Shown here piece after piece: positions 1 through 10,396 of a stretch of DNA of 64,000 bases (positions within the stretch are counted from its first letter, which is position 1; every line of letters starts with the position of its first letter). The position numbers were made by a program, and so were the translations under genes. Source of the DNA: Progne subis subis (lineage: Eukaryota > Chordata > Aves > Passeriformes > Hirundinidae); the NCBI GenBank assembly GCA_022316685.1, contig JAKJHU010000153.1, forward strand, positions 372,001 through 436,000. Direction: 5' to 3'. Under the pieces are notes generated by a model, which worked only from the letters and a program-made list of their open reading frames with translations, did not search any database and was not told where the DNA came from.

Positions 1-65
1 TACCGAGCGCGGGGGCCACGGGAGGTGCTGGGCTGAGCGCGGAGGGAGGGCGCCCGCGAAAGCCT

Positions 66-233
66 CTCCGGAAGAACCCGAGGTTTGCCGAGCGGCGCCG
101 GCTGACGAGTGACTCCGGAAAGAGCCGAAGGTTGCCGATCAGCTGTGGGCCGACCGACTCCGGAAAGAGCCGAAGGTCGCCGATCGTCTGTGGGCCGAGC
201 GGCTCCGGAGCGGCCCGAAGGCGCCCGAGCGCC
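66..233 (+). repeat. 45-bp tandem repeat in promoter/5'UTR
   Basis: About four imperfect copies start at 66, 113, 158 and 203; the last is partial. The two central copies (113-157 and 158-202) are nearly identical and the spacing is 45 bp (47 for the first). Each copy begins with a CTCCGGA core, followed by CCGAAGG and, in most copies, GCCGA. The CCGGAA core is the ETS/GABP-type recognition core, so the array may multiply an ETS site. This is visible directly; the regulatory role is inference. Confidence 0.8.
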
Positions 234-268
234 CGCCCGGCCGGACAGCTGGAGGCGGCCGCAGCGCC

Positions 269-295
269 ATGTTTGATGCTCCGCTACTCCAGTGA
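269..295 (+). other. upstream ORF 1, 8 codons
   Basis: ATG at 269 reads eight codons (MFDAPLLQ) to TGA at 293-295. The -3 base is G, so the initiation context is moderate. It ends about 300 bases before the main AUG, so reinitiation is possible. It counts as a uORF only if transcription starts upstream of 269, which the sequence cannot prove. The ATG overlaps a YY1-like motif, so it could be there for DNA binding instead. Confidence 0.45.
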
Positions 296-388
296 GGAAA
301 ATCCGCCGGCATCGCCCCCGAGCCGCCGCCGCGAACGGCTCCGCTGCCCCCGGCGAGGGCGACCGCGACCCCCCGCCGCCGCCGGCTC

Positions 389-406
389 ATGAGCAGCGCG
401 GCCTGA
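389..406 (+). other. upstream ORF 2, 5 codons
   Basis: ATG at 389 reads MSSAA then TGA. The context is weak (C at -3). It lies just before the pyrimidine tract and would be within the 5'UTR for any start site upstream of it. Confidence 0.3.
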
Positions 407-599
407 GCCGCCCCCCCTTCCCTCCCTCCCCTCCCTCCCTCCCTCCCCGCCGGCCCCTCTCCCGAGCCCTCCGGGAGGCGCGTTGTCACGGAGACCGGCG
501 CCGGTGCCGGCCCGCCGCGCTGCCCCGGCTCTCCCCCGGCCCGCTCCGCGGCTCCCCCCGGCCCCGCTCCCCGCCGCGGGGTGGTGGCTGCGCTTGGCC

Positions 600-784
600 A
601 TGAGTTTACCGCAGAAGGCGGCTTTGAAACCCGGCGCGGCGGCGGCGGCGGGGACCGGCCCCGGGAGCGGGGCGGCGGCGGGGCCGCCTCCTCCCCCGGC
701 TCCCCCTCACCCGGCGCCGGCGCCTCACCCCAACATCAGGGCCTTGCCGCCACAGCCGCCCCAGCAGTATCCTTTGCCCCAGGG
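600..784 (+). CDS. EIF4G3: EIF4G3 coding exon 1 (N-terminus of eIF4GII)
   Basis: EIF4G3 is the large scaffold of the eIF4F cap-binding complex, which recruits eIF4E, eIF4A, eIF3 and PABP to mRNA in the cytoplasm. This exon starts at an ATG with G at -3 and encodes about 61 residues. It begins MSLPQKAALKPG, then an Ala/Gly/Pro-rich low-complexity run, then a Pro/Gln-rich end (LPPQPPQQYPLPQ). No domain is visible; this part is expected to be disordered. Exon 2 begins with the last base of a split codon, so exon 1 must end in phase 2. Two GT donors satisfy that. GGG|GTTTGG (ends 784) is preferred because it has G at -1 and +5; CA|GTATCC (ends 766) is poorer. Without splicing the frame stops at 831-833. 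The gene name rests on exon 3 and on frame continuity. The start and identity are likely; the exact 3' boundary is uncertain. Confidence 0.7.
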
Positions 785-821
785 GTTTGGGGGTGACACT
801 CCCTCCCCACAGCGAGCGGAG

Positions 822-930
822 CCGGGGGGGTGAGGGCTGCGGGGACTCCCTAGGCCTGGGGGCGGTGGGGGGTGAGGGGTCGTGGGGCCCCCCAGACAGG
901 GGGAGGGTTGGGGGTCGCGGGGCCTCCCAG
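822..930 (+). other. G-rich first-intron start, possible G-quadruplex/R-loop zone
   Basis: Immediately after exon 1 the transcribed strand carries many runs of three to seven G separated by short loops. Such G-rich intron starts beside CpG-island promoters are often associated with R-loops and G-quadruplexes. The G runs are seen directly; structure formation is inference. Confidence 0.5.
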
Positions 931-2040
931 AGCCGGGGCCGTGTGTGAGGTGGGGGTTGTTGCGGGGTTCCCGGCTTTTTTTTGTGCGTCTGTTTATGTG
1001 TGGGGCCCCTTGCAAAGGGGGGCTGCACCTGCTGGGATGGTGCGGGGAAAGGGGGTTCATCCATTTCCCCAATGGGCTGGTTTGGAGGTTCAGCCCTTTC
1101 CAGGGGTTCCCTTTTCCCCCTTCCCCAAAGCAGCGGTGACCCCAAGGGTAAACTTTTAATTATAAATCGTTCTTCAGTTTAGCTTCTGGTCCTGCCCAGG
1201 TAAGTGCTTCGGTTTTGTTGTTTTTCCAGGCGAATTTAAACCCAGGTTTTTTTTATTTACAGCTGGGGACAATTTTCATGTGATTTGTTTTATTTAATTT
1301 TTCCTACTTGGCTGGTGGGAATAAATCTCAGGTGGAACGTTTCACTGAGCAGCTTTCCTTGCCAGGCCATGCGTGATGGGGAGGAGGCGCCCACTCCCCA
1401 AAATCCCCCCACCAAAGCGGCTGCTGCTACAAAGAGAGGCCGGCGGGGCTGCGAGTGTTTTTTAAAGGTCTTCGGTTCTGTGCTGCGAGTAGGCCCCGAG
1501 TCAGGAGGGAAATACTGCAGGGATCAGCAGGAAAGTGCCTGCCGGCTGAGGTTTTGTTTGCAGTATCCGACAGCATCCCGTTGCAAACTAGCTGTTCTCT
1601 CCCCCCTCGCCTCTGGAGTTTTGGGGGGAGTATGAAGTGAAAAACCACTTTGTGAAATATCTCCGTGCTGTGTTACCGGGGAGTGTGTTTTCTTATTAAT
1701 CTTTGGCGGTGTGTTGGATTTTAAGGTGGAAGTGCAGGTTGGTTTTCGTTCCGAGGGCTGTGCTCTCAGAACTGTGTTCCCTGTGTATGAGCATTTTCCT
1801 GCTCTCACTTTCGTTTTGGAGGTGGGAAAACCCAGCCCTTTTATAATCAGTTTAGGTCCATTGTTTTCTTGAGCTTCCGGCAAGAATCACCCCTGCCATG
1901 ACAACAAATTCATTGCTTAAATCGTGAGACTGTTGACTTTACGGTTTTGTTTGGGTCAAGTGGAAACCCCTGGACGTTCTCTTTGCTGGTTGATTTTTGC
2001 CTGTTTTGTGGTATTCTGTAATTCTAACCAGCGCTTTAGG

Positions 2041-2054
2041 AAAAAAAAAAAAAA
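2041..2054 (+). repeat. poly-A run, 14 bases
   Basis: Simple homopolymer within intron 1. No retroposed body was recognised upstream of it. Confidence 0.9.
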
Positions 2055-4246
2055 GTGGGAAGGTGCTGTCGGTAGAGTCAGCGGGGTGGTGGTAATTAAA
2101 ACTGTTGCTCAGGGAAAATTTGCTTCAGTTTTTAGGGATGTGCCAAGAGTTGGAGTGGGAATGCCGGCCGGTGTGCGCAGGCTGTGCCCGGCTGATCTTC
2201 CCAGCAAGGTGCTGGTTTGTCTAGGGAAGGGCTTTTTTATCGGGGAATGTGGCACTTGGATGCCTTGACAGTTGAAGGCTGAAATTTGCCTGGCTCTGGG
2301 GCTGTGCTTTCCAAAGCACTTTATTCCCTGGGGTACTTCTCGGTGTGTTGCTGGAGGGGAGCCTGGTGGGTCAGGTGAGGGGCTGTGCTGTTGTGGCTGT
2401 TGCTTTTGGTGAGTGTTACATGAAGCACACAAGGGATGAAGTTTGGGTTTACTCTGAGCACAGCCTAAGAACAAAAGGGCTTGGAAAGCCTGGAGAAGCT
2501 CTTAGAGAAGTTGGAGCTGCTGTGGCAGTGTGTCCTGTCCTGGGGACCCAACTGGACACCGTGAGCCGGAGGGAGGGACAGAGGGAGAGAGAAGTGTTAG
2601 GTGGATATGACAAGTTAGTGTTATAGAAGTGGGGAGGTTAAAATGACAGAGTTTCATTTTTATTTCTAGACATGCCTATTTTGAAAACATTGTGTTTGAC
2701 CGATATCTCTCCTTAACTCCTAAACTACTGATCTGTGCTTGGAATATATACAAACACTTTATTTTTGGTGCTTATTCAGATGCCCTGGCTGGTTTTATCC
2801 TCCACCAAAACCTGTGTTTGATTATAAACAAAAGCTGTTACCTCTCAGTGCTGCTCTGAGTGAGACGCAGGGAGCAGAGTTCATCCCTGATTTACTGGAG
2901 TGCAGGGGGTCATCTGAGTTCAGCCTTATTTTTAGCCCTCTTTGGTTTCTTTTTTTTCTCTGTGTTTTGATACAACTATTGAGCCACTGTTACCTCACAG
3001 CAGATAAAAGAGTTGCAGGTTTCTCTGACTTGGGCTTTTTAAACCAAAGCAGTTTTCTTACTGCTTACTTTTTACCTTTGGAAATACCTGTGGTTTCACA
3101 ATTAATGTATCATGAAATTAAACAATATCTGTGTAATTGGAAAAAAATAGGAACTGTGTGCGAGAGAAGTGTTCAGCATGTGCATGTAACAAGGCATGAG
3201 GGAGGCAAAATTAAAATACAAGGGAAAGAAGGATTTTGTTTTCGGAAAATAATATTTATTGAGAGAAAGAAGCTGGAAAGTGATGGACATGAAGAACAGA
3301 AATGTTTGGATGTGAGATTCATTCTGTTTCCTGTTATATAGGAAGTTATTCGAGGTGCTGTAAGACAAGATAGACTTGTGAGGAATTTCCTTAACACAAC
3401 AGCTTCAAGAAGTTAAATTTCTTGTGTAAAAGTCAGTTGGGATAGTTTTGTGGCTCTGGTAGTGGGGAGTACTCAGCCAAACCTGATTTCAGGCAGAAAA
3501 TGTCAGTATGGATAAATCCTTCAGTAGGAGTCTGACCCTTATTTGGGTGGAAAGGACAAGTGAGGGTGAAATGACACACAGAAGGGATATTATAATAAAA
3601 TAAATCCCAATCTGCCCTCCTTGGCTTTGACTCCCAGAATGCCTCTGCAGGAGAAGTTCCAGTGAAGTCTGGAGTGAGACTTCTTCTATAGAAAGGTACA
3701 GTAAAAAAGGTGTTGCAAGGGCACTGGGGGCCTTTGTGGTTTTACCTCAGTGGTACTTCTGACATTTGTCACACTCCACCCTGCTCTTTACTCTCCTACT
3801 TAGGAATGAAGTATTTTTTTGGTGTGTGTTACATTAAGCTGTTCTTTCAAAGGTCCCTGTGCTGTGAATAAATTTTGAGGATATATAACCAGTTTCTTCC
3901 CAGTCTAGACATGGGCAAGCATTTGCCTGTAAGGGACAGCTGAGTTGATGGATGGCACCTGGGGTGAGGTCCCCTGGCTGCTGGTTAATGTGATACTATT
4001 CAGTCAGAGCCAAATCAGAGCTGTCTGCAGCTCAGGGCTGGTGTCAGGACTTTGTTTTCTTTTCCCAACTTCCTCATGTTTGGGGGGAGTTGCTGGTTGT
4101 TGATGTGCAGGCACTGGTAAATTTGACTTTTTTCTATCCCCGTGGCTGCTTCCATGTGGGATTGAGCATCTCTGAAAAATTGGGTATTCCTCAGGCTATT
4201 GCAGGTTGTGGCAGGCTCAGGATGGGTGTCAAAAGACTATTGCTAA

Positions 4247-4261
4247 TTTTTTTTTTTTTTT
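4247..4261 (+). repeat. poly-T run, 15 bases
   Basis: Simple homopolymer in intron 1, followed by a short C/T-rich stretch. Confidence 0.9.
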
Positions 4262-7200
4262 CCTTCTTCCTCCTTGTTAATTCCTTTTCCAAGACGCACA
4301 GAGGAAGGATCAGTGTTTGGGGGCTGACCTCTGTGTGAATTTCATCGCTGATGTGCAAGGAAACATGTGTTTTGCTAATGTTGCCTCAGTAATTCAGTTT
4401 TAGTTTTTTCCTGCATTGTTCAGCTGACTGTGCTGTAGTCCCTTTCAGGAAGTGCTGTGCTGGTTCCTGCTGTGTTGGGTGGCATATTTTGGATGCAAGC
4501 AGCTTCCCTAAAGCCCAGGAGGACAGCGAGAAATACAGGATGGCATTCAGGAATGTCTGAGGCTGTGTGAGAAGTTGGGGTGAGTTCCTTGCCCAGTGTA
4601 GGGACGCAGGCCATGCCAGAATAGGCCTGCCTTGGAGATCTGGTTAAATCAAGATTCTTGAGGAGGATTGGGTGCGTGGGGTTCTCTGTTGTCTGTCCAT
4701 GAACAAAGAGTTGAGCTGGAGGAGAAAGTGTCCAATAGTTTTGCCCAGGAAAGAATCAGCAGTGTGCACCAAAGGGTCAGGGTCTCTGGGTTGCCGTGAT
4801 CCTCTCTGGAAGTTTGGAGCCAATGCCATCTTCCCTCCTGTACTTCCATTTTGAGTGGTGTTTTCCCAGACTACATGAGGGAGCAGCTCTGTGCTCTCCA
4901 GGGTTTGTCTGCTGATGACTTTGAAGTTGAGGACAAGGTATTTGGAAGCTACTTGGGCACAAAAGTCAGCTTGAAGAGCGTGGTCGTGTGAAGCACTCCC
5001 TGTGCGGCTTTGACATTCACCAAAGTGCAGTCGGAAGTCCTCTCCCAGATGCCGGTGGCAGCTGCATGTGAGGAAAGTGTTGGGAGCATTACGGGCCCAA
5101 AAGGGAAGGAGTGGTGAGAGGTGGGAAGGAGGGAGCAGGAGACCAGATGTGTCCCTTGCTCTCTGTGTTTCTGAGTTGAGGAGGGAATGTTCTGAGATCT
5201 TGGCTGGATGAAGGTAATGCGGCAGCGGTGTTGCCTGGGAAGTGTTTCTGTTTAAAATTGTTGAAGCTGTGGAGGTCAAACATCTTGAGAGGGTCAGAGC
5301 AGGAGAAGAACTTTGAAAAGAGACTTTTCCTGCTGCTCCATGTTGGTGGCTCCTCTGCAGGGGAGGAATGGGCACAGATTGGGGAGCATGTTGCCAAAAA
5401 TTTAAGTGCCTTAAGCCCCTCTCTGCCATCTTCCCTGTTGATGTTCCCCAGCCTTGGCACATCTTAGTGTTCTTTCAAGCAGCAATAGCTTTAATTTATT
5501 TAATGACAAAAGCTAATCATGTTAGAGCACAGATATGTCACTTTACCAGCTTAGTAAGATTTTTGTGGTGAAATCTCTTGGAGAAAACCATTCTAAAAAT
5601 GTGATTTCAAGTGGTTTATTTTCTTCTCACATCCAAGGACATGATTGTGTATGTCCTCTGGCACGAGTCTGTGGGAGAAGGTTACTTTGTCCATTTAAAT
5701 ACATGTGTATTTAATGAGCAGCTGTAAACTGGGAGCAGAGTTTGTGTAAGAAGTTGTTGAGAGAGTAACAGGAGACTCAGAACAAATAACTTCCCTTTTA
5801 GATGTTGGGACATAGAAGGATTTTTATCTGTGTGTGAATGGATTTTGTCCATAATTTTCAGGCTGAAGGGCTTTTCCGTGTCATTAGCAAACATTGTGAT
5901 GTGTTGAGCTGGTGCATTTGCTCCACTTTTGTTTAGTATTAGGAGTTAGCAGTGAAGATCTCCCTTTAGAAGGCAGAGGTAACTATATTTTTTTTTTGCC
6001 TAATCCAGCAATTTCAGGACTAGTCAACTGTCAAGCTTAGTTGTGTGTAAATTCGCTAATATGATTAGAGTTGCTGGAATTGTTACGCTGGGGAATTACA
6101 GATGGGTAGTATCGCTGTTTTACAGGCATTGCTTTGGTAAGAAACTTTATCTGTGACTTGAATGTGGTTGCTGGCAATTGCAAAAGCTTTTCTGGAATGA
6201 ATGGGGAAGAGAAAACGGGTGTTTGTTCCAAGGCATGAACATGTGGGGGGAGGAGTCATGTGCCCCGTGATCTGGAGGAGCCAGGGGAACTAATTTTTCT
6301 TCTTGTTTTTTAAGGAAATGCAGTTGATGAGACTCTCATGGTGCTGTATTTTACACTTGCTGGAATTTCAAGCACTTCTCTGTACAGCTTTCCTTCCCAA
6401 ACCCTGGACTCTGTTTTGCCTCCCAAATAGAAGCTGATGATGTAGAACAGCTGGAAGAAGAAAATAGAATGTATTCTTAGAAAAGACAAGGATCAAAGGG
6501 AGGAGAGCAAAATCAGCTTTTAGGCTAGTGAAATTTTCTGGTGCATGTTATTCCTCTGGTTTATTCTTTACCTTTGGAAGGTGTCCCAGGGCGCGCTCCT
6601 TCTTTTTGGAATAGGTGATGGCACACTGTTGCTGATGGGACTTGAGTCAAATTGCTGCTGGGCATGTAACTAGGTTAATGGGACAACGTGATTAGGTTTT
6701 TTTTCTTTCCTGAAAGGAAAATTACACACTCTGTGTTTCGATTGTACCTGAGGAGTTGTTTTTACCTTTGTTTGCTGCGTAGTTACGGTGGAGAGAAAAG
6801 GACAAGTTTCCCCACACTGAGATTGTATCAGGTTTAAATCAATTCTGCCACCAAAATATAAGATGTTTCAGTTGTTGGTTGTAACAACTTTGTGTTTCCT
6901 TTATCTACACGAGAGTTAAAATATTTCTAGAGCTTTAGATAGGCTTGAAACAAAAGCCATGTGGCTTCCAGAATGTGTGTCTTGGAAATAAAACTTTACC
7001 TTGTCCTCGACTGATCGCAGTAGTGCTCTCCAAGTCTTTTGGTGGAATGTTGAAATGGGTTAGGACTTGTTGAGGTGCAGTGAGCAGCTGCTCCTTTCCA
7101 AGTGCTTGAGCTCAGCAGGAATGAGGCTCCTATGATCTGGAGTAAGAGTATCTGCACAGGAATAGCTGTAAAAGTTGGAAGCACAAAGACCCTCCCTGCT

Positions 7201-10200
7201 GTTGGCAGGGGAGGGGACTGAATATGGTGGGAACAGAAGTTTCCTTACCAGCCTTGGAGTTTGCTCTTGTTGCTGTGAAAATGCCAAGCGAGGAGGAATT
7301 AATGCACTTAAAGATCTTAAATAAGACGGATTTTCCTAAGTTTGGAAAGATTTTGGAAGGTGGAAACTAATAAACATTGCAGGGCTGCTCTGTTTGGGGT
7401 TGCCAGATGATAATTGTGTGTTTGGTTTGATTTACACGTGAGGGTGACTGAGTTACTGAGTTACTCAGAGTAGTCAGAGGAGTCTGATTGTAGTGTCTGT
7501 GTCACTGGTGATGGGTGAAAATCCATTTGAGCTGGTGCTGTGACTTTGCTAATGGTGGTCTGGAAACTAATTTCCCTCTTCTGTGTGTTTTTAGTAAGTC
7601 GTAGAAGTTACTGTGTCTTGAAACTGGCTTTTTCTGGGCTTATTTTGTTCTCTTGCCAAAAGGCGAAAATGAGAGAAGTCTTTGGTCTTTCAGACCAAGC
7701 AGGAGTCTCTTCCTATGTGCATCAAAGGGAAAGACTTTTTTAGTGATGCTACTTTCAGCTTTGTTTTTTTAGTCAACTATGTTCTTGGAAAGGCTCCTAA
7801 GCATCCTGAGAGGAAAGGACCTTTTAAAAAAAATCCCAGTGTATTTCTACTGAGTGGTGAGACCCAGCCCTTCTGTCCTGGAGCTGCCACAAGATCTTCC
7901 ACAGAGCCACCAGGTCTGATATGAAATTCAGGCTGAAATCTGGCCTAAAAACTGTCTGGAAGTCTTGAATTCCTGTTTGGGAGGATGTACAGGCTCCACA
8001 CTGGATACTTGTTTTGCAATGTGCAGCTGAATCATTGAGCTGACTCGGTATATTATATTGGAAAAGGAACTTAGCAGGGTTCTTGTAGCTGAGGGTGCAT
8101 AACCTATACCAGTTATTTGGGGGGAAATCAAGAACTGAAACAACAACAACAAAAACATTTAAAGCCTGTTTATTGTGACTTTTAATGTGAAATTCATGGT
8201 GCACCTTGAACTCTGGAGTGTGCTGGGAATGGGATTTCAGCAGCTTTAGTTGTTTGGAAGGTGCTTTTGGATGTAGTATTTCTGGAGCTGGTGAGACATC
8301 TTAAATTCCACTTGCTGTATAGTATAAAATAAACTTGAATTTGTGTCACTCTTTCTCACTAGTGCTCACACAGTTATAAATACTTGTCACTGGACAGTCT
8401 TTCTCCAAATATTCAGTTTTTCTGGGTTCTGTGTTTAGTATTTTAGAGTTGTGAATGCAAATAATTCAGCTGTAAACCTGTCTGAATTGAGTATTATGTT
8501 TTCCTCCAGTGTTGTGTTTTATAGTTTTCAAAGTGCCTTTATGTCTGTCTCTTCAAAAAGAAAAAGACCTAAATTTTGCTGATATGCAAATATCACATTT
8601 TCAATGAATTTAAGGTGTTCACCTTAATTTCACTGATGACATTTCCAAAACCCTTTTTTAATTTTGAAAAAGTTCATCTGCACAAATAAGCTCCTTTATA
8701 TTTCAATATTTGGTTGTGAGGTTGTGCACCACATTTAACTTGTAATGATGCCCATTTTGCCCCAAACTACCCCATCTCGTGGCAGTGGCTCTGGCAGCAG
8801 TATCTGGAATTGCTGGCATTCGCCAAAACAATTGGCCCTTGGCACAGCCCCCTCACTGTCTTGCTGCAGCCAAAGCACACTTCATCCACTCAGGCTGATG
8901 TTAGGGTCATTAAATAAATGAATGAATTGTACTGTCACCAAATTCCCATCCTGGCAGCCGAAGAACATGAGAGTTTTATAGCCGGGACCTCTGTCCAGAA
9001 TGTCTTATTGAGTGCCTGGGATATCAGGAGTGAGAACAGTCAGCAAAAAGCTTTCTGGTGAAATGTGTGAGCCTTACAGGGAGTTATGTTGTGGAGCGCT
9101 GTAAAAGCTTGAATTACCAGACGTCTGATTGTCCAGGATGAGTATTAATCAACCTGGGAAGGGTGTGGAGAAAGGAGCTGGAGCACAGCAATAAAACCAG
9201 GGACACGGAGAGTGGGGAGAGCAGCTTCTCTATTGTCAGGTCAGCTCTGTCTTGTTGTTTGAAAGGAGTTTTTGGGGGAAGAATGCAGCCAGGCTTGGAA
9301 GTGTTGACAGCAGGGATAAATCCTGTCTCCATCAGGGAGTTTGAGGTCTTGCTTGTTGGGCTAAAATTCCAAAAGGTCACTGATGCTTTGGAAGCTCTTG
9401 GAGAAGTCTGCTGAACTTCCACCACTGCAAATATTCCCTCAGAGGAGAACTCAATCCTCAGGCTTGGATTGCTCTTTCTTGTGATCTAGCTCCATCCTTC
9501 TTTTATGTTTGTGCTTCAGGTGGTGTTTCTGCTTAGGAATGGGAGACAAAAGATCAGTATCATCCACACTGACTCTGAGTGGGTCCGAAATGTCTCTGGA
9601 TTGTGGGGAAAAAGGAAGAAGATGCAACGTGTTTCAACCAGTTTGGTGAACCAAATTGCCCTGCAGCCCCTGATAATGTCAGAGGTGCTAGGAATAACCA
9701 GAAATGTTTGATTTGATCCATTCCTGTTCTGTGGTATTCCAAAACTTCATCCTTTAAGGGAAAAATACTTCTCTTATTCTTCCATTCCTCCCATCCACAG
9801 TGTTGGTCTTAGCTATGGTTAATTTGAAAAAAGGCTGCTAAAATAGCACTGCTCACCAGCACAGTGCTCAGAGGCTGAAGGTGGTGATGGCACTCGTGGC
9901 CACGGTGGTGATGAATCCAAGTGTCTGGGTGGTGTTTGTAGTTGGAAAGTTGAATCCTAAAGTCTTGCTGTGCTTGTGGAGATACTGCAGTCTGACATCA
10001 GCACGGCTGGGTTTATGCTGATCAGAAAAGGAGCCATGGTGCTTGTGGTGGTGCATGGGTTGTCCTGCTGGTGCAGATAGGCCTCAGCAACCAGGCAGGG
10101 ACAGGTCCTGGAGTTCCCTTTTCTTTCTCACCTGGGACAGTGCATCAGGTACATCCTCACTGACTTCCACCTGTGTGTTGATTCAGCTGTGTGGTGTCTC

Positions 10201-10266
10201 TTCAGAGAGCACTGCAGAGCTGCAGCCTTCCCTCTGTGTTTTTTCGCTGTTTGTGGCCTGAATCTG

Positions 10267-10396
10267 TAGAATTCCCGAATGGTTTGGGTTGGGAGGGACC
10301 CTAAAGCTCATCCTGTTCCACCCCCTGCCACGGGCAGGGACACATTCCACTAGACCAGGCTGCTCCAAAGCCCATCTGACCTGGCCTTGGATCCAA
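10267..10396 (-). mobile_element. CR1 LINE 3' fragment
   Basis: On the + strand it reads the reverse of a CR1 3' end: GAATGGTTTGGGTTGGGAGG, then the CCCTGCCACGGGCAGGGACA palindrome region and the CTGGCCTTGGAT block. It is about 130 bp, 5'-truncated, and the first CR1 met after the promoter. Confidence 0.85.

Larger units (their letters stand above)
1..784 (+). promoter_or_regulatory. EIF4G3: CpG-island promoter and 5'UTR of EIF4G3
   Basis: The first 785 bases are very GC-rich with dense CpG, unlike the AT-richer intron that follows, and they end in the first coding exon. This is the normal form of a TATA-less housekeeping promoter. No TATA box is visible and the start site cannot be placed. 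Possible factor sites are CCGGAA ETS cores in the tandem repeat (64-205), a YY1-like GCCATGTT at 266-273 and an RFX X-box-like GTTGTCACGGAGAC at 482-495. A pure pyrimidine stretch built of CCCT units lies at about 410-448. The motif assignments are by eye. The island may begin upstream of the window. Confidence 0.75.
931..10266. other. intron stretch with no recognised gene or transposon
   Basis: AT-richer single-copy-looking intron. The only repeats seen are homopolymers: A14 at 2041-2054 and T15 at 4247-4261. Open frames here, including about 200 codons at 2739-3341 (+) and about 272 codons at 4644-5462 (-), show no recognisable domain and look like chance. No CR1 fragment was recognised in this 9 kb, in contrast with later parts of the window. 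Confidence 0.55.

Noticed and set aside
483..599. N-terminal extension of EIF4G3 from a TTG at 483
   Set aside because: No ATG is in this frame before 600 and the ATG at 600 has a fair context; non-AUG initiation cannot be supported from sequence alone.
606..1145. 179-codon minus-strand frame opposite exon 1
   Set aside because: Low-complexity Pro/Arg-rich shadow of the GC-rich coding exon and G-rich intron start.
2739..3341. 200-codon + strand frame near the promoter
   Set aside because: AT-rich intron composition, no family feature and no splice context linking it to EIF4G3.
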